64,000 nucleotides of DNA from positions 1-64,000 of the forward strand of contig JAHBSP010000008.1 of assembly GCA_019639055.1 (NCBI GenBank), read 5' to 3'. A program made the translations under genes and the position numbers. Origin of the DNA: Microbacteriaceae bacterium. GTDB taxonomy: Bacteria; Actinomycetota; Actinomycetes; Actinomycetales; Microbacteriaceae. How positions within the stretch are numbered: the first letter of the stretch is position 1; each line of letters starts with the position of its first letter. The notes under the pieces were generated by a model that did not search any database, was not told where the DNA came from, and was given only the letters and a program-made list of their open reading frames with translations. Positions 1 to 8,320 of this stretch are shown here, in pieces.

Positions 1-1
1 G

Positions 2-124
2 ACCTCAAATGTAGATCGAATATTCCAGGCGCTTAACTGGAAAGCTGAGTATGGCATTGCCGATATTGTTCGCTCCGCTTGGACCGCTAATGAGTTTAGG
101 AAGCAAAATTCTAAAACAATCTAA
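2..124 (+). CDS. NAD-dependent sugar epimerase, C-terminal fragment (5' end outside window)
   Basis: The last 40 codons of a gene that begins before the window. The peptide reads TSNVDRIFQALNWKAEYGIA and then DIVRSAWTANEF, which resembles the end of UDP-glucose 4-epimerase/GalE-like short-chain dehydrogenases (a W preceding the 'L..I..SAW' helix). The complete galE in this window (26449-27408) ends in the same style. It is followed after about 80 bases by the surface-glycan genes, so a role in supplying nucleotide sugars is reasonable. Only the tail is visible, so substrate cannot be stated. Confidence 0.65.
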   Translation, partial: TSNVDRIFQALNWKAEYGIADIVRSAWTANEFRKQNSKTI

Positions 125-205
125 AGACAAGTAACTGGCTGCTCTCTTAGCTAATAGTAGAGGCTACAGTTAGAATGTTTAGGATTTACTTTTCAAAGGA
201 ACTCT

Positions 206-871
206 ATGTCTGGCACTTGGGTTGTCATACCTGTTTATAACGAAGCTTCTGTAATTGGTAGCGTGATTAAGCAGGTCAAGCAGGTGTTTCCAAATGTGGT
301 ATGTGTAATTGATGGTGGCACAGACAACTCAGCTGAGGAAGCTCGTAAAGCCGGCGCTGTAGTGGTAGAGCATCCAATCAACTTAGGGCAGGGAGCTAGC
401 TTACAGACAGGTTTTGATTACGCACTATCTCAACCTGGTTTGACTGAAGTTGTCACTTTCGATGCAGACGGGCAACATTTAGTTAGTGATGCTAAAGAAA
501 TGGTGGACATATTAAGACTCGAGAAGCTCGATATCGTAATTGGATCAAGATTTTTAGATGACAGAACCAAAATAAATTTTCTTAAAAGAGCTGTATTAAA
601 GACAGCAGCCTTTTGGACCAAAATCACTACACGTATGGCTTTAACCGATGCGCATAATGGTTTGAGGATTATTAGTGCAGAACTACTTACAAAAATCCAT
701 TTACACCAAAATCGGATGGCCCATGCATCTGAATTGATTGACCAAGTAGCAGCTGAGAATGTGCGATGGAAAGAATACCCCACTCACATTATTTATACCG
801 ACTACTCAAAAGCTAAAGGACAATCACTTTTGAATGCTGTCAATATAGTTTTCGAATTATTATTCAAGTAA
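206..871 (+). CDS. GT2 glycosyltransferase, DPM1/polyprenyl-phosphate sugar transferase type
   Basis: A 221-residue GT-A fold transferase. Visible motifs are the N-terminal strand VIPVYNEA (residues 7-14), a nucleotide-binding DGGTD (36-40), the metal-binding DADGQH (86-91) and VIGSRF. The length equals a bare catalytic domain without membrane anchors, as in dolichyl/polyprenyl-phosphate mannose synthase-like enzymes, which charge a lipid carrier on the cytoplasmic face. The ATG is preceded by AAGGA. The next gene (DUF2304) starts 17 bases later and is a frequent partner of this transferase class, so the two probably act together. The sugar donor is not determinable from sequence. Confidence 0.8.
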   Translation: MSGTWVVIPVYNEASVIGSVIKQVKQVFPNVVCVIDGGTDNSAEEARKAGAVVVEHPINLGQGASLQTGFDYALSQPGLTEVVTFDADGQHLVSDAKEMVDILRLEKLDIVIGSRFLDDRTKINFLKRAVLKTAAFWTKITTRMALTDAHNGLRIISAELLTKIHLHQNRMAHASELIDQVAAENVRWKEYPTHIIYTDYSKAKGQSLLNAVNIVFELLFK

Positions 872-887
872 CCATTTAGGAAAGAAC

Positions 888-1235
888 ATGCCACTTCTAG
901 TTTTTCAAATCACTGCTGTACTGGTCCTAGTATTAGCGGCATTTTTCATGTTTCGTGGCGGGGGAGCTAAGCAGCAGGCTATTAGAAGGATCTTCTTTCT
1001 ATTATTTGTTGCGCTAGCCGCCTTCTCACTGTTTTTTCCAGAGGCCTGGACCAAGGTGGCGAATTTCTTCGGAATCGGTAGAGGCACAGACCTGTTGCTA
1101 TATATCGTGGTACTGGTATTTTTCGGTTACGCGGTTAGCACTTTTAGAAAATTTCGCAATCAGGAAAAACAAATAACACAGCTGGCTAGAGAAATTGCAT
1201 TACTAAGAACCGAACGTGAGCAGGACAACAAATAA
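888..1235 (+). CDS. DUF2304 small membrane protein
   Basis: A 115-residue protein with about three hydrophobic segments (residues 3-20, 30-48, 66-84) and a charged, coiled-coil-like C-terminus rich in Q, E and R. This layout fits DUF2304, commonly found beside DPM1-like GT2 genes in surface polysaccharide clusters. The gene lies between the GT2 transferase and the GlfT2-like gene, with only 3 bases before the latter, so the three form an operon. A membrane tether or accessory for the soluble transferase upstream is an inference. Confidence 0.75.
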   Translation: MPLLVFQITAVLVLVLAAFFMFRGGGAKQQAIRRIFFLLFVALAAFSLFFPEAWTKVANFFGIGRGTDLLLYIVVLVFFGYAVSTFRKFRNQEKQITQLAREIALLRTEREQDNK

Positions 1236-1238
1236 TCT

Positions 1239-2993
1239 ATGCAACAAATTTCAGCCTTAAATCTGATTGATTTTGATTCTGGTTCTAAAGCTAAACTCCC
1301 ACTAAACACTTACTTCAACTCCTTTCCAGCCGCATTTTGGGTAGCAAATACCACTGTGAGTTCCGTGTATTTACAGTTCTGGTCCACAGGTTTAGGTAGT
1401 TTTCAAGTATTTGCTAGTGATCATCAGGCTAATAAGTCTCTAGTTGAATCTCGTGAAATTAGCGAAGGTTTCAACGAAGTTTCACTCCCGTTGGCTGGCG
1501 AAAATAATTTGGGTTGGTATTGGGTAGAATTTAGCGCTCAAGCGCAGAATCAAATTTCAGAAGTTTCTTGGATGGTCAAGGAGTCTCCGAAACGCAGCGG
1601 TAAAGCTTCTATCGCCATCACCACTTTCAATAAACCAGATTATGTAATAAAGAACCTCAGTATTCTTTCCAACGCAGAAGAGCTACTTACTCATATTGAT
1701 CGAATATTTGTGGTTGATCAAGGTATAGATAAAGTTACTTCACAAGCACAGTTTCCTGCGATTGCCAAGAAACTGAAATCAAAGTTGCAAGTGATTGATC
1801 AAGCAAACCTTGGCGGATCCGGCGGATTTAGCAGAGGAATGTTTGAAGCTAGTAAATCCCCAGAAAGCGCTTTTGTGATGCTGATGGATGATGATGTCAG
1901 TATCGAGCCGGAGAGTATCCGACGGGCAATAATCTTCGCCCAATACACTACAAACCCCACAATAGTGGGTGGGCACATGTTCGACCTCAACGAACCTACA
2001 GTAATACATGGCTGGTCTGAGGTAGTGGAAAGAAAACCTTTTGCTTGGCACCCAAGCGACGACGAGCAGTTAAGACACGATTTTGCTAAGCAGAATCTAC
2101 TGGCAACTCCTTGGGCTCACCGCCCCTATGTTTCCGATTACAACGGATGGTGGATGTGTCTGATCCCTACCGAAGTTGTAAAAGAAATCGGCCTGTCCAT
2201 ACCGGTCTTTATTAAGTGGGATGATGCAGAATATGGCTTACGGGCTCAAACTGCCGGATATCCGACCATTACCCTACCTGGTGTGGCGCTTTGGCATATA
2301 GCTTGGGTTGACAAAGACGATACCCTCGACTGGCAGTCTTACTTCCACACCCGCAATCGGATAATTGCAGCATTGCTTCATTCTCCGTATAAAGGCGGAG
2401 GATCGTTACTCTCTTACCTTTTTATGCATACCGTCAAACAACTCCTTAATATGCAGTATTTCAGCGTTGAAACAAGCCTCAAAGCATTAAGAGATATTCG
2501 TAGAGGTGAAAAATATATTTCAGAAACTCTTCCGGAGAAACTGACAGAAGTAAGAGAACTGATGAAACAATTTCCGGAAACCGTTCTTCACAAGGTCGAT
2601 AGGAAAGAGTTTGAAGACCTATTTGAGTCTGGCGAAACTCCACTCTCCGAAAAGCCTAGAAGGCTTGGGCTAATTATGTGGATGGTTCCTAAAATGTTTA
2701 GCCATGCTCTTGTGGGGGATAGTAAAGATTCTCACCCTCAAAAATACCTTCTAAAAAAGCAAACAGCTTGGCATTTAACACCCACCTATAGAAGTGTGGC
2801 AATAGCAGATAGTGAGAATACTGGATGGTACTGGTATCGCAGAGATAGAAAAAAATTCCTTTCACTATTTTTTAGCAGTATGTGGAATTTGAGCAGACTC
2901 TATTTCGGATGGGGTCGGCTAGCAAAAAAGTATCGAGCAGGCGCAAAAGAGTTCAGTTCTCCGGAAAATTGGCAGAAGATTTGGGGGAACTAG
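1239..2993 (+). CDS. glfT2: GlfT2-like galactofuranosyltransferase
   Basis: A 584-residue protein with the layout of mycobacterial GlfT2, the polymerase that adds galactofuranose from UDP-Galf to a lipid-linked glycan. An N-terminal beta-rich domain (about 1-120) precedes the GT-A domain starting at SIAITTFNKPDYV. Seen directly are the QANLGGSGGFSRG loop (188-200), the metal-binding DDD (217-219), the WDDAEYGLR acid motif (327-335) and a WH pair (352-353). The C-terminal 200 residues are basic and helical, as expected for membrane association. A GlfT1-like enzyme is encoded on the opposite strand at 3825-4766, supporting a galactofuran-containing surface polymer. Assignment to family is firm; chain length and acceptor are unknown. 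Confidence 0.8.
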   Translation: MQQISALNLIDFDSGSKAKLPLNTYFNSFPAAFWVANTTVSSVYLQFWSTGLGSFQVFASDHQANKSLVESREISEGFNEVSLPLAGENNLGWYWVEFSAQAQNQISEVSWMVKESPKRSGKASIAITTFNKPDYVIKNLSILSNAEELLTHIDRIFVVDQGIDKVTSQAQFPAIAKKLKSKLQVIDQANLGGSGGFSRGMFEASKSPESAFVMLMDDDVSIEPESIRRAIIFAQYTTNPTIVGGHMFDLNEPTVIHGWSEVVERKPFAWHPSDDEQLRHDFAKQNLLATPWAHRPYVSDYNGWWMCLIPTEVVKEIGLSIPVFIKWDDAEYGLRAQTAGYPTITLPGVALWHIAWVDKDDTLDWQSYFHTRNRIIAALLHSPYKGGGSLLSYLFMHTVKQLLNMQYFSVETSLKALRDIRRGEKYISETLPEKLTEVRELMKQFPETVLHKVDRKEFEDLFESGETPLSEKPRRLGLIMWMVPKMFSHALVGDSKDSHPQKYLLKKQTAWHLTPTYRSVAIADSENTGWYWYRRDRKKFLSLFFSSMWNLSRLYFGWGRLAKKYRAGAKEFSSPENWQKIWGN

Positions 2994-3004
2994 ACTCCTG
3001 TTTA

Positions 3005-3832
3005 CTAATTAGTAAAAGCTTTTCGGTAAATTATTTTGCGAAGTGGTGTAGGTACAAACCTGTAAAGTCCCCGTAGCAAAATGTTTCTTAAATAAACGCC
3101 TTTTGAAATAAAACCAATTTCACGCATAGCTTTCTGGATAGCTATTTCGCTCTGCCACTGGTTCTTTCCCCCGCGTCGTTGGTATGCACCAGAACCTAGC
3201 CGGTACTTCACCAGCGGTTCATTAATGTTAGTTACTCTGGCACCGTTTTTGAGCATCCGCACCCAAAGCCAATAATCTTCCATTGTTCCCATAGGTTGGT
3301 AGCCTCCGGCAGCAATCACGGCGGATTTTCGGTACACCACAGTGGGGTGATTAAACGGTGAACGGAACTTAGCGCGTTCGCTAATGTCGGACATAGTTAC
3401 AGCCACTGGTCTAACAGCTAAGGTGTTTGACTCATTATCCTCAAATTCTGAAATAGCACTACCAACCAGATCGTAATCACTAGCTAATAATGGAATTTGT
3501 TTTTCGAATCTATCAAAATTGGAGATATCGTCGGCGTCCATGCGGGCAATGATTTCGTATGCAGCTTCTTCAATGCCCATATTTAATGCTGTTGCTAAGC
3601 CAGAGTTTTTTTCTAGCTTCACAAGCTTTACAGGAATAGGGCTGGAGTCTATTGCATCAGAAATAGCTAGTGCTAGTTGATGACTAACTGAACCGTCTTG
3701 TACTAGCACGACCTCTGTAGGAGGTAGGCTTTGCTGTGCGGTAGAGGTGAGGAAAGATTTAGAAAAGTGCTCAGCAGAATCCCCCTTGTATACCGGTAGA
3801 AGTAGCGAGAATTTGGGCAATTCTTTAGACAT
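3005..3832 (-). CDS. GT2 glycosyltransferase, AmsE-like
   Basis: A 275-residue GT-A transferase: SLLLPVYKGD near the N-terminus, VQDGS (44-48), DADD (99-102) and a downstream GTMEDYWLWVRM acid motif. This pattern is typical of transferases in exopolysaccharide clusters (AmsE type). Its ATG lies inside the 3' end of the upstream GlfT1-like gene (8-base overlap), so it is translationally coupled as the last gene of a four-gene minus-strand operon. It converges with the GlfT2-like gene, with 11 bases between the stops. The sugar and acceptor are unknown. Confidence 0.8.
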   Translation of the reverse strand: MSKELPKFSLLLPVYKGDSAEHFSKSFLTSTAQQSLPPTEVVLVQDGSVSHQLALAISDAIDSSPIPVKLVKLEKNSGLATALNMGIEEAAYEIIARMDADDISNFDRFEKQIPLLASDYDLVGSAISEFEDNESNTLAVRPVAVTMSDISERAKFRSPFNHPTVVYRKSAVIAAGGYQPMGTMEDYWLWVRMLKNGARVTNINEPLVKYRLGSGAYQRRGGKNQWQSEIAIQKAMREIGFISKGVYLRNILLRGLYRFVPTPLRKIIYRKAFTN

Positions 3833-4766
3833 TATTATCTATCTCGCTAATTTGCGAACTGATTACTTCATCGAAATCAAAAACCGCACTATTGGTTCTG
3901 GGTGGTGTTTCGGCTGCTTTTTTTGCAGCGGCTTTTGCTCCTAAAAGCAGTTTCTTATTCGCCGAGTTTGAAATAGTTTTGCGCCACCTTATAAACGCCA
4001 ACGCTCTGTATATAGATTTTTCAAAAATATTGAAAGATTTACTGTGCCTGAACAACCAAAGCTTATTGCGAACTTCATAAAAGAAACGTTCACCAGGGTC
4101 GTCCTTAGCACTGGAAAGTTTTTTGGTTTTATGAACGACTACACTACTCGGGACAAAAACTCCGATACTGCCTCTAATAAGCCTGCTGGAATATTCGAAA
4201 TCATCATTCCAAATAAAATAATCTGCAACCGGCAAACCTTTTTCATAAACCTTCTCTGCTCTAAAAAGCATAGAAACAAAAGAGGTGCTCCTTATAGCCA
4301 TGCCAGCAACCTCGTTCGCTTTTTTTCTGTTTTTTAGTGAAGCAAAAACATACTGTCGCGGAGTGTTCATAGGATGATCGCTGCCGTCTGTCCAGATCAC
4401 TTTTGAACCAGCGACAGAAAGTCCAGAAATTTCTAAAGCACTTACCAGATTCGAAAGGGCAGTAGGAGTGGGAATTGTGTCATCATCCATTACCCAGATG
4501 TATTTGGGATTCATTTGCAGAGCTAAGGCAATGCCAGCCGTGAATCCTCCAGCACCGCCAGTATTCTTACTAATTTTGTGAAGAGTAACTTGCGGGAATT
4601 CCTGCAAGACCATGTCTACCGAACCATCAGTAGAAGCGTTATCTAGAACTAGAACCTCCAAGCTTCTGTAGTCTTGCTCAAGCAATGCAATTATTGCTTC
4701 TCGCAATAGTGCCTTACGGTTGAAAGATACTATTACTGCAACTACCTTCACAGACGATGAGTTCAT
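3825..4766 (-). CDS. GlfT1/rhamnosyltransferase-like GT2 glycosyltransferase
   Basis: A 313-residue protein with AVIVSFNRKALL at the N-terminus, LDNASTDGS (41-49), the NTGGAGGF loop (68-75), DDD (94-96) and the WNDDFEY acid motif (186-192). The GGAGGF loop plus triple aspartate is the signature shared by GlfT1 and related rhamnosyl/galactofuranosyl transferases; length matches GlfT1 (about 300). GlfT1 primes galactan synthesis by adding the first Galf residues. The start codon overlaps the flippase stop as ATGA. Function as priming galactofuranosyltransferase is inferred from family and from the GlfT2-like neighbour. Confidence 0.75.
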   Translation of the reverse strand: MNSSSVKVVAVIVSFNRKALLREAIIALLEQDYRSLEVLVLDNASTDGSVDMVLQEFPQVTLHKISKNTGGAGGFTAGIALALQMNPKYIWVMDDDTIPTPTALSNLVSALEISGLSVAGSKVIWTDGSDHPMNTPRQYVFASLKNRKKANEVAGMAIRSTSFVSMLFRAEKVYEKGLPVADYFIWNDDFEYSSRLIRGSIGVFVPSSVVVHKTKKLSSAKDDPGERFFYEVRNKLWLFRHSKSFNIFEKSIYRALAFIRWRKTISNSANKKLLLGAKAAAKKAAETPPRTNSAVFDFDEVISSQISEIDNNV

Positions 4767-5983
4767 GTTTCTACTCTAAGGGTTTTGCTAACCACCACCA
4801 GCTGGTATAAAAGCACCACCAGCTCAGCAGCTGCCACGCTTATTGCTACCCCTTGCACACCTAGAAGTAAGACGAACGCAGGAAGTAGCAATAGTGCTGT
4901 TACTGCTCCTGTAACTACACTTATTGCCAATTCTTTTGTTTTGTGTAGCGCATTTAGAGCAGCGAAACCAATGAACTGGGTTGCGGTCATTGCACCTACA
5001 GCAATGCCTAAAGGCAATGACAGATCAAAAGGTATAGAGATTTCATCCCTCGAAAGAATTAGGCCAGCCCAATTGCTAAGAAGTGTATAGATCACTCCTG
5101 TAAAAAGTCCAAAAAGCAGAGCAAATCTAGTAACCACCCTGACATTTTTTAATAGTGTTTGTTGATCCTTATCTGGTACCCAGCCTTGAGCAACCTGAAT
5201 AATTGGACGAAGCACAACCAGCCCAAGTTTTATAATTCTGTCAGCTAGAGCATAGACAGTAGTTGCTGCAGGCAAGAATATTTGAACGATAATTAGGGGC
5301 ATATTTACGTAAACTGCTGCGGTACTAGTTATTACTATTTGCGAGCTTTGGCCTTGTAAGTTTTTTATTGCTTGAATCGGTGACAGGCTGAATTTCCAGC
5401 CTTTATGCCTACCTAAGACACTAATAGAGCCTAAAGCTGCTGCTAAAAGCGAACCAGCCAGTTGGGAAATGGCGAAATCAACAATTTCACCAGTCCAACG
5501 TAAAAGAATTAGCCCTACTACAACAGCACCTGCTCTTGGAAGGGTATCCAGATATAGGAGTCTGCTTGGGGATGATTCACCGACGAAGAACCAGCCAGCT
5601 GTCATTGCTCCAACGACACCTGATACGGCTATTATGACGGATGCTATTACAAATTCAGAAACTAATGCCGTGGTAATAATTGCTGCAATTACACTCAAGA
5701 TTGCGGTTAACCAAAATCTGCTTAGCAGTGATTGGTAATAATAATCGCCCTTTTCGTTTTCATTTATTACTGCAATATCTGTGGGACCAGTTATACCCCA
5801 TCCATACATTGCAAAAGTAGAGATTAGTGCACCAACTGCTTGAGCTACAGCAATGGCTGTCCATGCCTCTACTCCCGCATAGGTTATTACGAAAGGAATG
5901 ATTAGAACACCGACAAGACCAGATATTATTGTCGATAATCCAAATCCACCGATTTTTCTTATAACTTTCGTAAGTATAGACAT
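4763..5983 (-). CDS. Wzx-type polysaccharide flippase (MOP superfamily)
   Basis: A 406-residue, very hydrophobic protein with roughly 10-12 membrane segments and short charged loops, opening with MSILTKVIRKIGGFGLSTII. This is the usual start of oligosaccharide flippases that move lipid-linked repeat units across the cytoplasmic membrane. It sits between an acyltransferase and two glycosyltransferases in one operon; the stop is fused to the next start (ATGA). No conserved catalytic motif exists for this family, so the call rests on topology and context. Confidence 0.75.
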   Translation of the reverse strand: MSILTKVIRKIGGFGLSTIISGLVGVLIIPFVITYAGVEAWTAIAVAQAVGALISTFAMYGWGITGPTDIAVINENEKGDYYYQSLLSRFWLTAILSVIAAIITTALVSEFVIASVIIAVSGVVGAMTAGWFFVGESSPSRLLYLDTLPRAGAVVVGLILLRWTGEIVDFAISQLAGSLLAAALGSISVLGRHKGWKFSLSPIQAIKNLQGQSSQIVITSTAAVYVNMPLIIVQIFLPAATTVYALADRIIKLGLVVLRPIIQVAQGWVPDKDQQTLLKNVRVVTRFALLFGLFTGVIYTLLSNWAGLILSRDEISIPFDLSLPLGIAVGAMTATQFIGFAALNALHKTKELAISVVTGAVTALLLLPAFVLLLGVQGVAISVAAAELVVLLYQLVVVSKTLRVET

Positions 5984-5989
5984 AAGTTT

Positions 5990-7159
5990 CTACTTGAGTT
6001 CTGCTTCTTTGAGTCGAAGGCTATCTTTGGTGTCTTTCCACTTTCTTAGCTTCTTTTCAATTGGCTTTTCAATAACTCTATGTAAAGCCCAAGCGACAAA
6101 AACAGTAAAAATTAAAATAGGGATTGCTATAAAAGCATTTGACCATTTAGCTTCTTGATGCCCGAAGATGTTCAATAAGGTGTAGAGAATTGTTGCATGA
6201 ATTAGATAGAAAGCAAAAGACCATTCTCCAAGTTTTACCTGCAAAGTAGTTCTGAAAATTGTTTTTAGCTCCAGAATGTCGGCTCTTGCTAAGGAGATGA
6301 TAATGAGCAAGAAACAAAATATAACTAATTCAGAATTAAAAAAGTTTATGAGTGACCCTATCTGAGGCGAAATATCGCTGATCTGCATTTGTAGCCCAAG
6401 AAGTAGAAACACTGTTAAAACTGCTATCAAAGAAACTGTCACTGGAATTTTCGGCAACCAACCTTGGCGCATCGCCCAAGCCGCAAAAGCTCCTAATAGG
6501 AATTCACCAATCCGTAAGATTGGCCAAGGTAGGGAGTTTTGACCAAAATCAGTATTAGTTGCAAATTGCAGGAATCTATAAAACACAATTGCAAATAGAG
6601 TAAGACCTAAAAACACTAGAGTTTTTCTCTTGTTTAAAAATTTTAGTAATTTACCGATCCATGGGAGGAGTGCATAAAAAAATACTTCAACACTGAGAGT
6701 CCATGCTGCAGGATTACCGGAAAAGAGAACAACAGGGTCTCTACTCCATGCTTGGAGAAGGAGTAGAGATAGCAGCAGAATTCCTAGTTGGAAAGGTTTA
6801 ACCCAAGTTTGTGTTTCATCAAGAGTGCTAAAACTATAAAAAACAGGAATTGCAATTAAAAGAGTTACAACATGGAGTGGAAATATCTTGGCAAATCTGC
6901 GCAAATATTGAGTTGATATAGGTGTTTTATTATTGAATGTCCAAGTGAGCACAAAGCCAGAAAGAATGAAGAAAAAGGCTACTCCATGAAAACCATATTT
7001 TGTGAATCTCGATATGAAGGCGGGCAGAGGCGCGAATACATCCAAGTGATAAAGAAACACTAAAAATGCTGCCCACCATCTAAGACCAGTTAGAGAATTC
7101 AGTCGTTGAGCCTTAGAGACCGCAGCTTCAAAGTAAGGTATATTGTTTGTTTCTTTCAA
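5990..7159 (-). CDS. Acyltransferase family 3 (OafA-like) membrane O-acyltransferase
   Basis: A 389-residue membrane protein with the N-terminal LTGLRWWAAFLVFLYHLD signature; the histidine in FLYHLD corresponds to the conserved active-site histidine of acyltransferase-3 enzymes. About ten membrane helices follow, with FFILSGFVLTW, another conserved family segment. Such enzymes transfer acetyl or other acyl groups to exported glycans. It is the first gene of the minus-strand glycan operon (6 bases before the flippase start) and is divergent from add. The modified sugar is not known. Confidence 0.85.
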   Translation of the reverse strand: MKETNNIPYFEAAVSKAQRLNSLTGLRWWAAFLVFLYHLDVFAPLPAFISRFTKYGFHGVAFFFILSGFVLTWTFNNKTPISTQYLRRFAKIFPLHVVTLLIAIPVFYSFSTLDETQTWVKPFQLGILLLSLLLLQAWSRDPVVLFSGNPAAWTLSVEVFFYALLPWIGKLLKFLNKRKTLVFLGLTLFAIVFYRFLQFATNTDFGQNSLPWPILRIGEFLLGAFAAWAMRQGWLPKIPVTVSLIAVLTVFLLLGLQMQISDISPQIGSLINFFNSELVIFCFLLIIISLARADILELKTIFRTTLQVKLGEWSFAFYLIHATILYTLLNIFGHQEAKWSNAFIAIPILIFTVFVAWALHRVIEKPIEKKLRKWKDTKDSLRLKEAELK

Positions 7160-7201
7160 CTTAGTAATGATTCTAGATTATTGCGTTAGTAGAGTGTAAA
7201 T

Positions 7202-8293
7202 ATGGCATTTTCAGAAGCAGAACTACGTCCGCTACCAAAAATATCCCTTCATGATCACCTTGATGGTGGTTTGAAACCTAGCACTATTATCGAGCTGGCT
7301 GACGAGATCGGCTATGAGCTTCCTGCAAATACTCCAGAAAGTCTTGGCAACTGGTTTTTTGAGAGCTGCCAGTCTGGAAATCTTGTTGACTATTTAAAGA
7401 CTTTTGATGTCACTCTCGCAGTTATGCAGACCAAAAAGGGTTTGAAGCAGGTTGCTAAAGACTTCGTTTACAACCTAGCTGCGGATGGTGTGATCTGGGG
7501 CGAGGTTCGCTGGGCTCCGGAGCAGCATCAACAGCAGGGCCTTGAACTCGACCAAATTGTCGAAGCGGTGCAATCAGGTATCGATGAAGCCATCGATGAA
7601 CTCGAGGGCAAGGGTGTAACTATTGGGGTTGGGCAGCTGGTAAGTGCTATGCGTCAAAACAACAACGCTTACGAAATGGCTGAACTGGCACTACGTCACC
7701 GAGATCGTGGTGTTGTAGGTTTCGATATTGCCGGCCCTGAAGCGGGTTTTCTGCCAAAACTTCACCGCCACGCATTCACACTGCTTGCAAAAGAACACTT
7801 CCCAGTGACAGTGCATGCTGGTGAGGCAGACGGAATCAAATCCATCAACTCAGCCCTTTTGCACGGTCGAGCACTTCGCCTCGGTCACGGCGTGCGGATT
7901 ATGGAAGATATTAAGGTGGAGAAAGGCGCGGATGTCCTCTCCGCAGAACTCGGGCGCACAGCTGCCTGGGTGCGCGATCGGGGAATCACTCTGGAATGCT
8001 CACCAACATCCAATATTCAGACCGGCGCATTCAGCCAGTGGGGTAGCACTATGGCAGAGCACCCAATCAACCTGCTATATGACTTAGGTTTCAACGTCAC
8101 TATCAACACAGACAACCGACTGATGAGCAATACCACTCTGTCTAGGGAAATGGCGCTACTTTCGGAAGCATTTGATTACGACCTTGAAGATTTTGCTAAT
8201 TTCCAGCTAAATGCGGCCAGTAGCGCGTTTGTTTCGCTAGATGTGAGAGAAGAACTCATCTCCACAATTACAGACGCTTATTTCGGCGTTTAG
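7202..8293 (+). CDS. add: Adenosine deaminase
   Basis: A 363-residue amidohydrolase that converts adenosine to inosine in purine salvage. Metal and catalytic motifs are present in order: HDHLDGG (the HxH motif), VTVHAGE, LRLGHGVRI and NTDNR near the C-terminus, in place of the more usual NTDDP. The length matches bacterial Add. The gene is divergent from the glycan operon with only a 42-base gap, which must hold both promoters. The purine nucleoside phosphorylase at 10048-10878 would use its product, inosine. Confidence 0.92.
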   Translation: MAFSEAELRPLPKISLHDHLDGGLKPSTIIELADEIGYELPANTPESLGNWFFESCQSGNLVDYLKTFDVTLAVMQTKKGLKQVAKDFVYNLAADGVIWGEVRWAPEQHQQQGLELDQIVEAVQSGIDEAIDELEGKGVTIGVGQLVSAMRQNNNAYEMAELALRHRDRGVVGFDIAGPEAGFLPKLHRHAFTLLAKEHFPVTVHAGEADGIKSINSALLHGRALRLGHGVRIMEDIKVEKGADVLSAELGRTAAWVRDRGITLECSPTSNIQTGAFSQWGSTMAEHPINLLYDLGFNVTINTDNRLMSNTTLSREMALLSEAFDYDLEDFANFQLNAASSAFVSLDVREELISTITDAYFGV

Positions 8294-8320
8294 AACTTCT
8301 AAGCGCAATTTACTGTTCAG

